Shown here: piece after piece, positions 49,351 to 60,000 of the stretch
How the letters are laid out: each line of letters begins with the position of its first letter
How positions within the stretch are numbered: the first letter of the stretch is position 1
NCBI GenBank assembly: GCA_009760855.2
Contig: WPIO01000027.1
Coordinates: forward strand, 3,218,501-3,278,500
Source of the DNA: Cristatella mucedo
Lineage: Eukaryota; Bryozoa; Phylactolaemata; Cristatellidae
Direction of reading: 5' to 3'
Length of the DNA: 60,000 nt
Made by a program: the position numbers and the translations under genes
Notes under the pieces: generated by a model
Database searches by the model: none
Seen by the model: the letters and a program-made list of their open reading frames with translations, nothing else
Told to the model about the DNA's origin: nothing

Positions 49351-52300
49351 TGTGCTGTTAGTATCTCAGTTCAAGCAATATCGTGTCCACAAAAAACTGA
49401 ACATTTGCAACTGACGTTTTGCACGGATGGTTCAACATCCAAGAGTCAATCACGATTCTAGCTTGTATAAACGCCTGAAAGCATTATTTTTTCGGACACC
49501 TGAATTAGCCTTGCATTGGCCTGCATTCGAGCCTTTTCAACCTACCAGGTGGCTGCCAGACAGCCACTGGCTGTGCTCGTACAGTTCTGGCTTAGCAACC
49601 TTCCATTTGACACGCGCCTACAATTTTAGTGATCAGTGGAAAAACCTAAGCTAGGGCTTATTATTACCCATCTGCTTTTAATAGCTGAGGAAACACGCAT
49701 TTTTTTCAAGGCATCACGGTTGTCAAGTTTCAGAAACTCAACTGCACCTTTTCTACTGTCAATTGACAATGCTATCTGACTTGTCGAAGAATCAGATTTT
49801 TTGGTAGCGAAATTTTTTTTTTAATGCGTCTGGCTTGGGTAATCTCTGCCAGCTTCTTTCTTTTTGCCACCCTAGATTACTGGTATGTATGCCCATTGAT
49901 TAGAAGCAAGAATTAGTGGTGTCACCGATATGTAATATAGAGCGAGCTATTGGGTAGATTTACTAAATTGATCCCCATAGTTTACACTGGGATTGCTCCT
50001 TTCATTCTCACTCACTCTCATCCCCCTCTCTCTCTCTTACTTGGTGATGGTAGTATGAGTGCAGTTTGCATGTTGCTGTCTTATGCTGGTACTCTAGCCC
50101 ATTGAATGGCCAGGTTGTGATGCAGGATCATTTATCCGTTGAGAGGTCCTGCACTAGCAGGATTCGAACTCGAAGTTCCTGGTTTCCGAATCTGCAGCCC
50201 TCACCACTTGACCACAGAATCGTCCCTTTGTTGCTAGTGTCCAATTGGCTGTCTTGGGGTGTCACCCTTTGCAGGTCCAAGCTATGCCATACCTTTTAGC
50301 ACTACCACTCCATATGGGGTGTTCAGTGCCATGTAAATCCGGCTGAAGATTTATTTTATTTCCATATATTACTCGTTAGCTTGTGTATATTCATTTTTAT
50401 AAGCTCGCACCCCGGCGTCAGCAGTTTTGCATGTATGCACTTCAAGGCTGCATGAGATATGGGCTTTGAGGTTTTAAGCTTTGCTTGATCCGTGCCACCA
50501 TGTTTTCGTATTTGTATTTGTAAATGCATGGACTTGTTTGCTCTGAAATGACCTGCACCTCTATTCGTTGCTCGATGCTTGTGCTGCATCAGCTGCACAA
50601 AATCTCTGTTGACATTAAAATTATATTGTGGTGTTCCATGCATAATCATCGGAAATACTCAGTGTGATGTGCAAGTGATCCTGCTGTAGGCGTGTCACTC
50701 CTCGGCTGCTGCAGTGCATCTTGCTGTTAGTACATGATGTGCAATTGGTCCACTGTTAATCAATTGCTTTGATTTTTATAATGTCTTGTCTTTGCAGGAC
50801 GTCGGGAGGAGCTGTGGTTGAGCTGTGATCGAGGGTTCCGTCAGGCATCTCCTTATTGATCGCTTTTAAGTGTAAGTGTGGTGCTACAGAACCTGCAGAA
50901 AAATCAGTCCTATGTCGGCGCTGGCTCAGTGTACCGAGCAAAGCATGTTCAGCTCTGCCAACGGATAGCGTGCTAAACAGCGCTGTGCTGCCAGAGAACG
51001 TGCTGACTGAACAAGCTGTATGCTGAAAGGCAGTGGTGACAGACAACATGCTAATGGACATCATGCTGAACACACTGAATTAGCCTTACTGAGATTCCCG
51101 TGGACCAATTTTTTGAGTGGCTTCTTAATAGCCACTGTGCTGCTCTATGTCTAGACTAATTTGTAAGTAACTCATGTTTTTAGCGAAGGTGTGAGCAGTT
51201 TTATGCGTTCGTGCACCATGACTAACTTGCACCAGCCTCTATGAATCACTGAAGCATACATTTATTCGTAAGGAGGACGTTGCCAGTTATATGTCATCGT
51301 CTGCGTGAAGGCACTATGTCGACCATCCCTACTCGATGACCCGTGCTTCCCTATGTGATATGTAATTATAGTGTGTGTGGATGTAGCACATAACAGTTAA
51401 TTCCAGATGTTGTATTGGCCAACTTCGGTATTCGGCTGTTTCGATGCTTGATGTACCCAGTTTGCAACGATGTTCACTGTTCACTGTTTGGGTCCATTTC
51501 TCTTGTCGGAAGCTTATGGTCTACTCTAATGTTTAACCAGTATGCGGCTAGTCAGTTGCCTAGCATGTAGTACTCTGATGGCAATACACGATCTGGCCGC
51601 AACATGCTGTCGAGGGAACTGTGGTACAGCCTGTTCTGACCTGTGGAGCAATTAGCATATGTATGCAGTGGTTTGAGCAATCCATTGACAGTATTGCTCG
51701 CAATCGCCCGATTTTGATTGCCTTCGTCAGACCTGTGTCCCACATCGATTTGATCAAGCTGATTCTAGTGTAAAAGAAAATATCTACATGCTTGCTGTAA
51801 ACTGTGGAGATAGCTCATTCTATACAGCTGAGGCAGCATGCCCTGGGTACGAGCCAAGGTCATAGCATTTGCCAAGAGCAAGGTTCGTGAGTGTAGAAGT
51901 GGTTCGGCTCAAACTTAAACGTACGGGTACTGTACTCATGACCCTAATAGGAAGTAGACTCAGCAGCAAGCTTAGTCACGAAAGGATTATATTTGCATGT
52001 CACTATCCCGCCTTGCAGTTGCTGCCTATGAAGTCGAGCAACTACATCGGCTGAGCGAGTTCTTACTACTTGATTAGATACGAAAAGAAAACATGGAGGA
52101 GTTCAGGAAGAATGCCTCACATTATTAGTAGCGTTTGACCTTGAAATATGCTGGCAAAGATGGCTTATAGTGCTGCTGGCCCATTTTGAAATATTTAAAT
52201 TTGCGTGTAGTGGCACTTTTTACTAGAAACTTCTCCTTGTGAGTCCCAGCGCGGTGCTCCAAGTGCCTTGCTTACGGTGATACATCTGGAAAGTTCGCGA

Positions 52301-52714
52301 ACTAAAATTCACGCGTAAGGCACGCGTACCGTTCCACTTCTACGGATACTCTATAGTGCTACGTCCGACCAACGATCACCAATTAGGTTGGCGGCAACAC
52401 GGGCGATGGACGTGCGAAGCCGACCTCTGCGCCGTACCTACGAAAAAAGCAGGAGAATCCCAATAAATCATGACCACAGAAGCGAAGTTTTATGGAGCAA
52501 TAGCTATCTCGTATAACAGAGGCATAACGAATAAGGAAAACGACTTTGTACCCAAGGACGAAAACTTAAATCTGTTACCTAGCGCTGCACAGCGGTTTAT
52601 TGCTGTCGTACTTCCTGTCTACGGATTCAGTGTACCGCAACTGAATTTTAGCACAAATCAGGCCAACAGATACGAATCGAACGGCACTGGTTATTCATTT
52701 TGTTTGTTCCATCA
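49351..52714. other. Intergenic, no recognised gene
   Basis: Open frames (for example minus 50,649-50,356, minus 51,073-50,756, plus 52,470-52,721) have no domain I know. A tRNA-like block lies at 50,140-50,222. CpG rises slightly at 52.2-52.5 kb. Otherwise single-copy within the window. Confidence 0.45.
50140..50222 (-). mobile_element. tRNA-like sequence (SINE head or tRNA pseudogene)
   Basis: Minus strand shows an A-box-like TGGTCAAGTGG and, about 31 bases on, a B-box-like GAGTTCGAATCC. The acceptor and T stems do not pair well, so not a functional tRNA. Sequence differs from the SINE family at 12.5 kb. Confidence 0.5.
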
Positions 52715-52770
52715 AGAATGATATTACTCACCATTCAATTGCATTTCCCTTTACAGCAAATGTAAAGCGC

Positions 52771-52822
<52 letters not shown>

Positions 52823-52875
52823 AGTTCTCTGAGGGCGCTTTATCAAGTGCATTATTATTATTATTATTATTATTA
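52715..52875 (+). mobile_element. LINE tail-only copy with GA expansion in the hairpin
   Basis: 3' UTR end, gtaaagcgcatagagag, an (AG)n run at about 52,772-52,817, then attgagttctctgagggcgc and (ATT)n. Other copies have only about three AG units here. Confidence 0.92.
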
Positions 52876-54189
52876 CTGGTGGTCTACCAATCAAATTTCA
52901 GTTCCGGTAGCCCGAAGGAGCCCTTGACCGATTGCGAAAGCGTCTTGTGTAATGCGCGGATTTGCAGCTCGATACTTGCATTGTCACTTCTGCTGCTGCT
53001 CGTTTGAGGTTTGTACTCTCCGTGCTCTAGTAAGTGTCGGGAAAGGAAATAAATGGATTCGCTAGTGGGCACCGTCGACCGCGTGAGCGTAGAAAATCGT
53101 GCGACTGAAGTCGCTCATACAGACACCTAGGTTCCACCGCGTACCATGCGCATTTACCAACTCGCGTTTCCTGAATGCATGAGCCAGACTGCAGATCCTA
53201 TGCAGATACATGCCCCGACCTTAGTCATTCATTACTCGCAAGTCATACTGCAAACCATGAACTCGGGGCAATTAGCGAAGTGGGCGTTGCACAGTACGGC
53301 GACCGCACTTGCGGCCGCGACGTCATGTCGCGCCGCAGCTGCTTGCCGCTGATGCAGCGCTTGCCAGGGCTGATATAAATGCGTTGAGTCAGCGGCGCCG
53401 TCGGGTCCATGCAATTTAGCAAACAGCTCTGCATGGAAGGATTTAACAAACGGCTCTATAATAAGATTCCTGCCGCAATAAATTGACCCCAAAGTATCAC
53501 ATATATTTTACAATCGAGGATATCTAATAAAAAAAAACTTGGGTCATCTCGACGCTCATATCGATATCTGCCAGCTCATTGACTATGAAGGAAGACGCGT
53601 GTCGCTAAGAAATATGGCAGCCACATGATGAGTTCACAGACGCGCTCTAGCAAAGGTTTTGGCCTCGTCCTCTATGGCTGTAGCGATCTGCTCGTGTCGA
53701 CACACGTGCGTGCGTCGGTGCTGCTTTAACGACTCGTTAGCGATGCTTCAGGGTACTACTTCAACCGGTATCCGGCCAAATGGTTGTGAGTTCTAGCGCC
53801 TGTACGAACGCTGCGCTCGTGCGGCAACTAGTTTTTGGTCGCTAGTCGCGTTCATGACATCACCTATTTCTTAAACACCACACTAATGGGTTCACAAATT
53901 AATTGACGTGCGGAGGCGGTGGCAGTGGTCACGTGGCTCGCTTTTCTCGTGGGCGCGTACTGGTTATGTACGGGCTGCGATTAGCTGCCCTATAGGCGTC
54001 TAGCGTGTGACGAATTTGGAAATGGGCTTGATAAGTCTAAGTGACAGACTTGCTTATCAGATGTATCAGACCGGTGGATGACGCAGTAATCCCTCACTAA
54101 TACCGTCCTTCTTTTGCTCCGGCGCCTCAGTATCCCGTCCCACTATCAGCTCCGTCTGCATCTCTTCCTTGGATCAAGCCTCTAAATAA
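52876..54189. other. Intergenic, no recognised gene
   Basis: Moderately CpG-rich at 53.2-53.4 and 53.6-54.0 kb. Overlapping open frames on both strands around 53,146-53,492 (60-86 codons) are likely compositional; none shows a domain. Confidence 0.4.
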
Positions 54190-54945
54190 CTTCATGCCTC
54201 AAAAGGATGCGATGCCCCAGGGATCTGTGCTAGGTCCACTTCTTTTCACAACGTATGCTAATCCTCCTGCCGATGTAATCCTCTCCGAGCATAATCTGGG
54301 CTTTCATTTTCATACATGACACGCAGCCGTCTGTACCTATGCTTTGACCCCTCCCTACCTAGCAGCACGTCAGTCGTTCTCAACTGCTCTGCTGAATGTA
54401 TTGCTACAACCCGCACTTGGTTAACAATAAACTTTCTCACTAAATGATGACGAAGCCAGCTCACTAGCTATGAGCTAACCTATTGCTACCCAGAAATTGG
54501 TAAACCTATCCCTCAAAATGGGCTCGGGCAGCTTATCTCTAGTAGCATCTGAACAAAATCTGGCCGTCCTGTTCTAAAGTGACCTTTCACTAGACGATCA
54601 CATCAGCTGCACAGTCAAGTCTTCCAACTTTCAGCTATGTGACATTGCGAAAATTCACCTAGATAGAAATGCTACATTCAAGTTGTTCTATGCATTTGTG
54701 ACATACCGTCTCGGCTTCTGTAGCTCTACTAATCGCAGGTCTTCTGGCCTGTTGTAATGAGGCGCTTACAGTTGGTGCAAAGCTCTACAACTGGATTGTT
54801 TGTCGTGAATGCTGCAATTTTCACATCGTACCGTTCTCGCGCTCTGGCTCTCCATCAAACAGCACATCGACTTGAAGGTCGTGTCACTCACTTTTAGGTC
54901 ACTTCATTCTCTTGTACTATCCTACCAATCCTAAACACTCAGCTA
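54190..54945 (+). mobile_element. L2-like LINE relic, RT motif B to C-terminus
   Basis: atgccccagggatctgtgct corresponds to PQGSVLGP. Later SEHNLGFHFH followed by a damaged motif C (HDTQP), then cactagacgatcacatcagc (LDDHIS) and the QLVQ region. No frame is open for long; old. Confidence 0.78.
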
Positions 54946-55319
54946 TCCTAGTTCGTTCCCATGTGCTTAGCGTACTTATATGTTCGTGTGTTAGTGACGT
55001 TGCTTGCAAGAAGTCTCACCTGTAGTTTGGTTGCACAGCAGAGAGCCAGCAGATGCCCAACACCGACAGTTTATTCCCAACACAGGGAGCCCCAGAGCGC
55101 ACGGCTTCCCTCAGCCACTGCCCTCACACAACTGCCCTCCCCTGGTCGACTCCGATGACTCATCGACCACAACTGTGCACCGGCCGACCCTGATGGTGAA
55201 TCCACCATCTGGCCACCAGCTGGTTACCGGCCTGCGTCCATACCACATCACAGGCAGACCACAGCTGTGCACAGGCCCCTCTCGGTGGTGCTTCTAACAG
55301 CTCACCAGTAGCTTATCAG

Positions 55320-55428
55320 AGGAGCCTGCATACGATACATACATACGAACTACACGCTCCCTTGACCTTACGGTCACAAGTCAGGAGCCGGCATACAATA
55401 CATACATACATACGTACATACGAACTAC
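55320..55428 (+). repeat. Imperfect tandem repeat with CATA runs
   Basis: Unit aggagcctgcatacgatacatacatacgaactac at 55,320-55,353 recurs at 55,383-55,428 with an expanded CATA run. Confidence 0.85.
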
Positions 55429-55555
55429 ATCATCAACCGGTGGACCTCAGTGTCTTCTGGTATGAGTTAACATGCTGGCCCAACTAAAATACTTGCGTGC
55501 ATGCCTAAGCACGATACGGTACGTTTCATTACCTCACGCTTATTGATTATCTAGC

Positions 55556-55620
55556 AGTGAGCTGTAAAGCTCCTGGATAGAGATTTAAATGTCTTCGGGC
55601 GCCATCCAAATGATCTTTTA
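55556..55620 (+). mobile_element. Decayed LINE tail
   Basis: gtaaagctcctggatagagatttaaatgtcttcgggcgccatcc retains the hairpin order of the LINE 3' end, without an ATT run. Confidence 0.5.
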
Positions 55621-56089
55621 CACTGTGAACGTAATTTTGTTCCTGGATAGCAAGTGTTATTTTGAAAGACCTTAGGCCTCAAAAGGACAGACTGTAATTA
55701 TTCGCCGAAAACTTTGCTTTTGTGACCACGGCAGTAAGTGACTCATTTAGACATATCAAGTTCTGAACCGTTTTAAGTTGCTATGACAATTAAAGTTTGA
55801 TTACAGTATGATTTATTAGTTAAGATTATGAACAGAAAATACATTTCATGCAACGAATATTGATTTTTTTTAACTGCTACCAGACATTTGGCCATGGCGA
55901 TATCTGCAATATTTTGGAAAATAAGTGAGTGTCAAATGTATCACTGTCCTAAATAAGAGTAGTTGTAGATCAACAGCCGTTTCTACACTTTTTGACGCAT
56001 ACAAATGGCAAATTAAGCATTCCTAAGCAGGTAAAAAAAAATATACTGCTAAATAGTGGTGTTGATATTATTTTTATATGTCCGCCTTC
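55621..56089. other. No recognised feature
   Basis: AT-rich intergenic sequence without open frames or repeat similarity that I can see. Confidence 0.5.
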
Positions 56090-56235
56090 TTTCAGCTAAT
56101 ACTGTTGCAAAAGTAGATAACGATACCACAGCCAAGCTTGTATATTCATTTGTGGCATTCCGTCTAGACCTGTGTAACTCATCAGTCATTCTTGCCGCTG
56201 CAGCAAGACATTTGAAGTTGGTGCATGGCGAGTCT
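56090..56235 (+). mobile_element. L2-like LINE fragment
   Basis: VDNDTTAKLVYSFVAFRLDL and ARHLKLVH match [19 protein letters not shown] and IRHLQLVQ of family A. Confidence 0.65.
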
Positions 56236-57434
56236 CTTCGTGGCGAGTTCCTCCAACAACGGGCTGCCAACAGTGGTAGTAATCTACTGCCCTCGGCTAT
56301 CGAATTTTTCTTCATTTTAGATTTTTCTGATCTCGTTTCGATTCAGTGCTTCAAAAATAGTGCATTTCTTGTATTGGATGATTCAAGATTTCAAAATTCA
56401 TTTCGATGACCCAACTAACCCCTTTACCGAGCCCCTTTACCGAGCGGCCGAGCTATGCACCGAGTTTAGTTTACTGGCCGATTGCATGCTTTCAGCTCAT
56501 ACTATTACCGAACTCTGCAATCTGACCACATGTGAATCTCATTCAGTATTTAATTTGAGCCCGCCGTCGATATCGAAATCATTAGCGATTCGCGAAACCT
56601 TAAAATCTTTGACGTTGATGCTATGCGCAAGGAATCTTCCTCCGCAGCCTTATGCCCAATTCTCAGTCGATGGCTCCGCCATCGCTAAAGCTACGAAATG
56701 GCACTCGCCGATTATGGATGGTTCTACGACGAGTTTGCTACTCTGATTAATCACACTGCACGCCCTCGCCCAGACAGCCCACGGTCTACAGCAGATATTA
56801 AACTAGCTTGGACTTGTACGCGAAAGCTCGAGAAAGCTAGCGAAGGATCAGGGCTGACTGTCTACGGATTGGCGTACGTACGATGACGTAGGTCGCGTCA
56901 ATTTATTCATCCTAACTAAGGCAAAGTCTAGCTTCCACGCAGAAAAATCATGGAATCACTCATGCGAAATGCAAAAATCCTGATGTCGACAAAACTACGT
57001 CTACCTAATCGTTTTATGATAAAATCTAATCAAATAAAATCAAAATATAATCTAATGAAATCTAATTTAACGATCCTTAAGACAATTAAATCGGAATTTT
57101 ATCTACACTAGCATTCCCATTCAATTCCTTTTAGCGCTATAGTCCATAATAATTGTTCTTCTTCTGAGATAAATAGAATCGCTGCTTCCATGCATAACTG
57201 ACACGCTTAAAATATCCTGGGCCTTAGAACGTCTTAGTATCCTTTGAAAAGCTTTTATTTGACCACTTATTAAAAAGTCGTTAGACTGGAGGTACTTATG
57301 TAACTTTCGCCAAATCTCCTTGCTTTCAATCGTTTCAAAACACCGGAACGAGCAGCGACAGACCAGTAAAAGTCTAATGTAAAAACTTAAAATGCAGCAA
57401 GCATTTTCCTGCAATAAATAAAGTTTTGATCAAC
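56236..57434. other. Unassigned, several open frames without known domain
   Basis: Plus frame 56,360-56,746 (128 codons, with FTEPLYRAAELCTEF and QPYAQFSVDGSAIAKATKWH) overlaps another (56,698-56,886). A minus frame lies at 57,414-57,121. GC is higher at 56.4-56.9 kb than in the flanks. This could be an exon or a piece of an unknown element. Confidence 0.3.
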
Positions 57435-57760
57435 TACCCCATCATACCACCTGTCATTGACCTGCCCTGGCTATCCATCCTTTAACATACCAACTTCAGC
57501 GCTCTGTCACTCGAATTTAGGTGAATTCGTCTTCTTGCTCTGGCCTATAGCTCCTAAGTAAGTTCCAAATCAGGCTCACATCGTACCACCAACTATTCTG
57601 ACTCAAGATGACTAGATCTATCTTTGTTTATCAAGCATGATATTACACACCATTCATTTGCATTTCCCTTTGCAGCAAATGTAAAGCGCCTAGAGAGAGA
57701 TTGAGTTCTCTGAGTGCGCTTTATCAAGTGCATTATTATTATTATTATTATTATTATCTA
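57435..57760 (+). mobile_element. L2-like LINE relic with intact 3' tail
   Basis: Decayed C-terminus (near 57,435-57,610) followed by a well-kept tail: tgtaaagcgcctagagagag, ggttctctgag-type stem, and (ATT)n at 57,734-57,757. Because the body is old and the tail fresh, these may be two separate insertions. Confidence 0.75.
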
Positions 57761-57984
57761 ATCAACCTCAAATCCCTTGGAAAGCATTCCTTTAGTTCCT
57801 CGTTGAGGCAGCCAGCCCCGTCCCTTCAGTCAGGCCGATGGGGGAGACTTAATTCCCGCAAGCTTGTTTGCTACGCCCTTGGTGATCAAAGGATCACCTT
57901 GGCGATCCAAGCATCACCAAGTATAATCGGTAGCAGAATATGCATGCTATGGCAGCGACTCGCCGACCAATCAAGCTGCATGAA

Positions 57985-58045
57985 ATGTAAAGTGCCTAGA
58001 AAGAGATTGAGTTCTCTGCGGGCGCTATAACAAATGTAATATTAT
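57985..58045 (+). mobile_element. LINE tail-only copy
   Basis: gtaaagtgcctagaaagaga... gcgggcgctataacaaatg and a short ATT run. Confidence 0.75.
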
Positions 58046-58264
58046 TATAATTTCTATTATGGCAGCAATAAAGAACACCCATACCTTAATAAATTGTTCA
58101 CACAATTAGACTAATTCTGCCTAATTCTAAATTAAGTTACAAGGGATTACAAGGCCGTCCAAATACTTTTTAAATAATCCATGTGATAGGCGATGCAAGT
58201 AAATCAAGCTTCCAATAATTACAATTCATGAACTCTAATCATTTTTATTGAATCAATATAGCAT

Positions 58265-58850
58265 GACGTCGTGGGTTTCCACATCGCACCACTTCTCACC
58301 GACCTGCGCTGGGTCCCAGTCAAGTAAAGCATCGATTTCAAGGTTTTGTCATTCACTTCTAGGTCCCTTCATTCTTAGGCTCCAGCTTACCTATCAGATC
58401 TATTCCCACACCAGGTTAAGCATCGTACCACCCGACTTTCGGAATTTAATCATTTACCTATACCTTGTGCGAACCTCACATTCTTTGATGACTGTCCCTT
58501 TAGTTCGTATGCTCCCAAAGCCTCGAACTCTGACTGGCGTCACAACATCGCCTGACTTAATCACATTTAAAAAGAAACTAAAAACGTATCTATTTATCGC
58601 AGCATTTAGAGGGTCCATGTGATTCTTCTTTTGTGTGCTTCTGCATGCTGACACTGTGCATGCTGCCACTAACCATATTTGCACGAAGACCCTGTGCATG
58701 TCACCTCTAACTATGTTATGCTTGTTGTCATTGAGCATGCTACCACTAACCATTCGATCATGTTTCCATTGCAGCAAATGTAAAGTGCCTAGAAAGAGTT
58801 GAGTTCTCTGAGGGTGCTCTAATACATTTATTCTTATTATTATAATCATT
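58265..58850 (+). mobile_element. L2-like LINE, C-terminus and tail
   Basis: Segments FKVLSFTSRSLHS (near 58,340), SPDLITFKKKLKTYLFIAAF (near 58,550-58,610), 3' UTR, hairpin (gtaaagtgcctagaaagagt... gagggtgctc) and degenerate ATT. Moderate age. Confidence 0.82.
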
Positions 58851-58857
58851 CTTATAA

Positions 58858-58932
58858 GCATACTGTATGCTAAGTGCTTAGAAAGAGATTAGGTTCTTAA
58901 ATGGCGCTATGCAGTTGTTTCAATTGTTATTA
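58858..58932 (+). mobile_element. LINE tail-only copy, decayed
   Basis: atgctaagtgcttagaaagagattaggttcttaaatggcgcta follows directly on the tail of the previous element. Confidence 0.6.
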
Positions 58933-60000
58933 TGGGAACATTTTAATCTACGGGTATATAGAGCTGGTGCTTCTTGGTTCACAGCTATTCGCGTATCGAG
59001 CTCGGTTATGCTCTATTTATACGAGAAATCAGCATTGATGCATTGATTGTTTAATTTCCCCCTCTCGTTGCACATAGTATCGCAGAAGCTATCTTGGCTC
59101 TAAATGCATGGGCTGGACGAACAAATGGCTCCTCGGAAAAGCGTATTTGGCCCAAAACGCATCGCATCAATACAGCAATGTGTATAGACTCAAGCCTAAG
59201 AGTTGTATCGCCTAGTCTAGTGAAGTCTTTGAAAGGCAGTTGACCATTATTGAAGAGTCCGCATAGACAAACATAATGTTTGTGGACGTGCTTCAGTGCT
59301 TCACCACGGGCTGAATGTAGTGAGATGGAGAGTGTGGCATGCAGGATTTACCAGATGACCAAGGTACTTTGCAAATATTACTGCGGGTAAAGCTTCACCG
59401 GAATGTCAGCAAGCCGCTTCAAACGGGACGTTAATTGCTATATGCCCTTGGACTACCGCCTTTTAGTCGCTGACCTGGCAGCAGTTTATGCTGGTGTCTC
59501 TGTGACGTGTAGTCTTGATCGGTTCCAGCGATATCCATACGACCTTGTCATGCGTTGCCGGCAACGGCGACTCATTGGTATGCTCGAATGGCGGAAAGGC
59601 AAGATATCAGAAACAACCACGGCCAGAAAGTAAATTGAACGCCTGCTGAAGAGCACTGCAGGGCATTCACCGACATGAACCATAGTTTCTGCCCAGATTT
59701 CTCAAATGGCCAATGAGCTGAGCAAAGTAAGCTGCAAGTAACCATTCGCCGTCGACCAGCAGGATTGTCTTTCGAGAACAATCTTGCAGGATGACGTTTT
59801 AGAGAAGGTTTAGACAAAGGTTTCTTTCCAGTGGCGGCAAGTGAAAAGTATTCACAACCAAATTAAGAAAATGTCAGCCACTTTTGGCCTATTAAAGCTT
59901 GAAGACTGTAAGCTAAGTTATTCATAAATTCAGTTGCACATCAAAATAGCACGAGCTGGAGATCACTAGAGTGAAATGACAGCTCAACTCAAAGGACCTG
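58933..60000. other. No recognised repeat; one small open frame
   Basis: Plus frame 59,403-59,633 (76 codons, MSASRFKRDVNCYMPLDYRL...) starts at a true ATG and ends TARK-stop. No domain known. The rest shows nothing I can identify before the window edge. Confidence 0.35.

Noticed and set aside
50140-50222. Functional tRNA gene
   Set aside because: A- and B-boxes present, but the T stem and acceptor do not pair; listed as a tRNA-like element instead.

Overview
This window reads as nuclear DNA of an invertebrate animal. Genes are split by spliceosomal introns of 0.2 to 6.6 kb. There are CpG-rich promoter-like stretches, no operons, and a heavy load of interspersed repeats. The dominant repeat is an L2/CR1-type non-LTR retrotransposon whose 3' end folds as a hairpin and finishes in (ATT)n. 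I cannot name the species from the sequence alone.

Two host genes are well supported. The first, on the minus strand from 24,627 down to 1,459, is a complete eight-exon PP2C phosphatase of the PPM1E/PPM1F (POPX) class. All splice phases agree and the spliced frame gives 587 residues. Its catalytic motifs are intact, and its last intron appears to use a GC-AG splice pair. Its introns hold most of the repeats between 2 and 24 kb. The second, on the plus strand from 39,560 to about 46.1 kb, is a C2H2 zinc-finger gene. It starts in a large CpG island (about 37.4-40.6 kb). Its first finger is split by an intron between its cysteines and histidines, and the fingers become canonical only after splicing 42,792 to 45,499. 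Its 3' end is uncertain.

Between the two genes (25-37 kb) lie L2-like elements in both orientations, a decayed hAT-like DUF4371/ZMYM1-type transposase (29.47-31.77 kb) that has been broken by later insertions, a CpG-richer stretch with large foldbacks (31.8-34.0 kb), and a long GA/GACA microsatellite next to the CpG island. Right of the zinc-finger gene (46-60 kb) are mostly degenerate L2-like fragments and 3' tails, tRNA-derived SINE pieces, and unrecognised sequence.

The most notable items are: a three-level nest (transposase relic, then tRNA-headed SINE with a LINE tail, then LINE); a LINE insertion with a clear 8-bp target duplication; a 74-nt pre-miRNA-like hairpin in an intron of the zinc-finger gene; a perfect palindrome inside a SINE family; a GC-AG intron; a stop-free 3n intron; and a short minus-strand exon-like segment resembling ATP synthase gamma. 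I saw no CRISPR array, prokaryotic operon, or clearly new multi-gene system. The interest lies in transposon ecology and unusual DNA structure.
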